From Atherix ibis (Eukaryota > Arthropoda > Insecta > Diptera > Athericidae): DNA of 64,000 nt. Shown one piece after another: positions 62,012-64,000 of the stretch. The stretch covers positions 248,001 to 312,000 of the forward strand of contig CATQJD010000126.1 of NCBI GenBank assembly GCA_958298945.1, in the 5' to 3' direction. Every line of letters starts with the position of its first letter. Position 1 is the first letter of the stretch. The position numbers and the translations under genes were made by a program. The notes under the pieces were generated by a model. The model saw only the letters and a program-made list of their open reading frames with translations. It was not told the origin of the DNA and did no database searches.

Positions 62012-64000
62012 AAGAGGAATGTGAAGTAGTATGTTTAAGAGGAATACGAAGTAGTATGTTTAAGAAGAATATGAAGTAGTATATTTAAGAGGAATATGAA
62101 GTAGTATATTTAAGAGGAATATGAAGTAGTATATTTAAGAGGAATATGAAGTAGTATATTTAAGAGGAATATGAAGTAGTATATTAGGAGGAATATGAAG
62201 TAGTATGCTTAAGAGGAATATGAAGTAGTATGTTTAAGAGGAATATGAAGTAGTATATTTAAGAGGAATATGAAGTAGTATAAATACGAGGAATATGAAG
62301 TAGTATATTTAAGAGGAATAAGAAGTATATTTAACAGAAATATGAAGTAGTATGTTTAACAGGAATATGAAGTAGTATGTTTAAGAGGAATATGAAGTGG
62401 TATGTTTAAGAGGAATATGAAGTAGTATGTTTAAGAGGAATATGAAGTAGTATGTTTAAAAGGTATATGAAGTAGTATGTTTAAGAGGAATATGAAGTAG
62501 TATGTTTAAAAGACATATGAAGTAGTATGTTTAAGAGGAATATGAAGTTGTATGTTTAAAAGGCATATGAAGTAGTATGTTTAAGAGGAATATGAAGTAG
62601 TATGTTTAAGAGTAATATGAAGTAGTATATTTAAGAGTTATATGAAGTAGTATGTTTAAGAGAAATATGAAGTAGTATGTTTAAGAGGAATATGAAGTAG
62701 TATATTTAAGACGAATATGAAGTAGTATATTTACGAGGAATATGAAGTAGTATATTTAAGAGGAATATGAAGTAGTATATTTAAGAGGAATATGAAGCAT
62801 TATATTTAAGAGGAATATGAAGTAGTATATTTAAAAGGAATATGAAGTAGTATGTTTAAGAGGAATATGAAGTAGTATGTTTAAGAGTAATATGAAGTAG
62901 TATGTTTAAGAGTAATATGAAGTAGTATGTTTAAAAGTAATATGAAGTAGTATGTTTAAGACGAATATGAAGTAGTATATTTAAGAGGAATATGAAGTAG
63001 TATATTTAAGAGGAATAAGAAGTATATTTAACAGAAATATGAAGTAGTATGTTTAAGAGGAATATGAAGTAGTATGTTTAAGAGGAATATGAAGTAGTAT
63101 ATTTAAGAGGAATATGAAGTAGTATATTTAAGAGGAATATGAAATAGTATATTTAAGAGGAATATGAAGTAGTATATTTAAGAGGAATATGCAGTAGTAT
63201 ATTTAAGAGGAATATGAAGTAGTATGTTTAAGAGGAATATGAAGTAGTATGTTTAAGAGGAATATGAAGTAGTATGTTTAAGAGGAATGTGAAGTAATAT
63301 GTTTAAGAGGAATATGAAGTAGTATGTTTAAGAGGAATATGAAGTAGTATATTTAAGAGGAATATGTAGTAGTATTTTTAAGAGGAATATGAAGTAGTAT
63401 ATTTAAGGGGAATGTGAAGTAGTATATTTAAGAAGAATATGAAGTAATATGTTTAAGTGGAATATGAAGTAGTTTGTTTAAGAGGAATATGAAGTAGTAT
63501 GTTTAAGAGGAATATGAAGAAGTATATTTAAGATAATTATGAAGTAGTATATTTAAGAGGAATATGAAGTAGTATGTTTAATAGGAATATGAAGTAGTAT
63601 ATTTAAGAGGAATATGAAGTAGTATATTTAAGAGGAATATGAAGTAGTATATTTAAGATGAATATGTGGTCGTATATTTAAGAGGAATATGAAGTAGTAT
63701 GTTTAAGAGTAATATGAAGTAGTATGTTTAAAAGTAATATGAAGTAGTATTATTAAGACGAATATGAAGTAGTATATTTAAGAGGAATATGAAGTAGTAT
63801 ATTTAAGAGGAATAAGAAGTATATTTAACAGAAATATGAAGTAGTATGTTTAAGAGGAATATGAAGTAGTATGTTTAAGAGGAATATGAAGTAGTATATT
63901 TAAGAGGAATATGAAGTAGTATATTTAAGAGGAATATGAAATAGTATATTTAAGAGGAATATGAAGTAGTATATTTAAGAGGAATATGCAGTAGTATATT
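62012..64000 (+). repeat. 2,437-bp higher-order repeat, copy 2 (cut by the window end)
   Basis: GAATAAGAAG units at 62,316, 63,013 and 63,810 give the same 697- and 797-bp segments as copy 1. After 63,810 the order AACAG, GAAATAG, TGCAG starts again, as it does after 60,576 and 61,373. The window stops at the TGCAG unit, so it cannot be seen whether this copy also has the 572-bp extra segment. Confidence 0.85.

Larger units (their letters stand above)
46600..63831 (+). repeat. 22-bp variant unit GAATAAGAAGTATATTTAA (type II-b)
   Basis: Three bases are lost relative to the consensus, giving GAATAAGAAGTAT in place of GAATATGAAGTAGTAT. Copies start at 46600, 49139, 50631, 53096, 53743, 56014, 58134, 59879, 60576, 61373, 61945, 62316, 63013 and 63810. 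The first four end in TAATAG; from 53,743 on they end in AACAG. Change of the suffix coincides with the change of higher-order organisation at about 53.6 kb. Confidence 0.88.
1..64000 (+). repeat. 25-bp satellite array filling the whole window
   Basis: Every line reads as head-to-tail copies of one 25-bp unit: positions 1-16 GAATATGAAGTAGTAT, positions 17-25 RTTTAAGAG. About 2,560 copies are present, all in the same orientation; I saw no inverted copy and no unique spacer. Position 17 is A or G in a large share of units. Other recurrent changes lie mostly in positions 21-25 and 1 (AGTAAT, AGAAAT, GACGAAT, TAGGAGG, AAAAGG). The consensus has 11 A, 8 T, 6 G and no C. The array starts mid-unit at base 1 and stops mid-unit at base 64,000, so it is longer than the window. 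No gene can be supported anywhere: the + strand has stops at unit positions 6, 11 and 20, and the - strand has TAA once per unit. Long arrays of this kind are typical of eukaryotic heterochromatin. I do not recognise the satellite by name. Confidence 0.98.
43960..64000 (+). repeat. Domain II-b: second type II domain
   Basis: GAAGAGTAG is not seen from 43,563 to the end. TTTTTGAGG...TGCAG units recur at 44,674, 47,213, 49,678, 51,170, 57,527 and 59,447. Two 22-bp units, each with a 3-bp deletion, are characteristic: GAATAAGAAGTATATTTAA (14 copies from 46,600 on) and GGATGAAGTATTATGTC (4 copies). GTCTAACAGG occurs at 45,394, 47,933, 51,890, 54,206, 56,602 and 58,397. The domain has a regular 2,539-bp repeat at its left, a looser middle, and a 2,437-bp repeat at its right end, and it continues past the window. 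Confidence 0.85.

Noticed and set aside
1..64000. AAGAGG five to six bases upstream of ATG in almost every unit, resembling a bacterial ribosome binding site and start
   Set aside because: The ATG at unit positions 5-7 is followed by one codon and then TAG (ATG AAG TAG). In G17 units the upstream ATG opens only a seven-codon frame. The resemblance is a by-product of the unit sequence repeated about 2,560 times.
1..64000. Open reading frames on the - strand
   Set aside because: TAA occurs once per unit, so each frame is closed every 75 bp (24 open codons). The consensus has no ATG on that strand. Longer frames arise only where a variant unit loses the TAA. There is no sign of coding selection, and length changes such as +2, -1 and -3 are tolerated freely.
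1..64000. CRISPR array
   Set aside because: The repeats are directly adjacent with no spacers, far too many and too divergent. No cas gene is present.
1..64000. Telomeric repeat (some yeasts have 23- to 25-bp telomere units)
   Set aside because: The G content is low with no G runs, the unit has abundant polymorphism and higher-order structure, and the array is at least 64 kb. Telomerase-copied repeats are far more uniform and shorter in such yeasts.
1..64000. Centromere protein B box or other known centromere motif
   Set aside because: The CENP-B box requires a CG-containing core with several C and G positions. The unit has no C in its consensus and no variant unit I read matches. A centromeric role is possible but not supported by a motif.
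1..64000. Promoter-like TATA and TATAAT strings (for example GTATAATTAAG units)
   Set aside because: These are single-base variants of an AT-rich unit recurring at duplicated positions, with no gene downstream. They carry no information about regulation.
1..64000. Inverted copies, transposon insertions or target-site duplications
   Set aside because: I looked for reverse-complement units (CTTCATATTC) and for any non-satellite stretch and found none. All length changes are a few bases within units.
1..64000. Bacterial or phage origin of the window
   Set aside because: No gene in 64 kb and a satellite with kilobase-scale higher-order repeats are not compatible with known bacterial or phage genomes.

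Overview
The whole 64 kb window is one uninterrupted satellite array. Every line, from the first base to the last, is a head-to-tail copy of a 25-bp unit in a single orientation. Taking the unit to start at GAATATG, positions 1-16 are GAATATGAAGTAGTAT and positions 17-25 are RTTTAAGAG, where R is A or G in roughly comparable numbers. That is about 2,560 copies. The consensus is about 76-80% A+T and has no cytosine on the + strand. No unique sequence, gene, RNA gene, transposon, CRISPR array or array edge is visible, and both ends of the window lie inside the array. An array this long, with nested higher-order repeats, points to constitutive heterochromatin of a eukaryotic chromosome (centromeric, pericentromeric, subtelomeric or a heterochromatic block). 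The sequence does not show which, and I do not recognise the unit as a named satellite of any species.

The array is not uniform. Diagnostic unit variants divide it into four domains of two types. Type I (about 1-18,760 and about 28,390-43,960) carries a 27-bp unit with GAAGAGTAG, plus GACCATTATG and GTGCAAAAGG units. Type II (about 18,760-28,390 and about 43,960-64,000) lacks these and carries TTTTTGAGG...TGCAG units and several short 22- to 24-bp units.

Duplications are nested within the domains. In the first type I domain a 4,908-bp block (about 3.03-7.78 kb) is repeated at about 7.94-12.7 kb. It is built from four subrepeats of 1,177, 1,154, 1,176 and 1,401 bp. In the first type II domain the period is 2,668 bp (1,545 + 1,123). 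The second type I domain is a mosaic of 3,957, 1,904, 603, about 3,300, about 1,530, 1,026 and 300 bp duplications. The second type II domain starts with a 2,539-bp repeat in four copies, one with a 973-bp internal deletion. It then passes through a looser region and ends in a 2,437-bp repeat made of 697- and 797-bp segments plus an extra 572-bp tandem copy.

Nothing here encodes protein. Because 25 is not a multiple of 3, each + strand frame meets three stops per 75 bp and each - strand frame one. The interest of the window is in how it evolved: unequal exchange at several scales, strand-asymmetric base composition, and alternation of two satellite subfamilies. Offsets given below were worked out by hand from anchor variants. 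Block edges are approximate unless stated otherwise.
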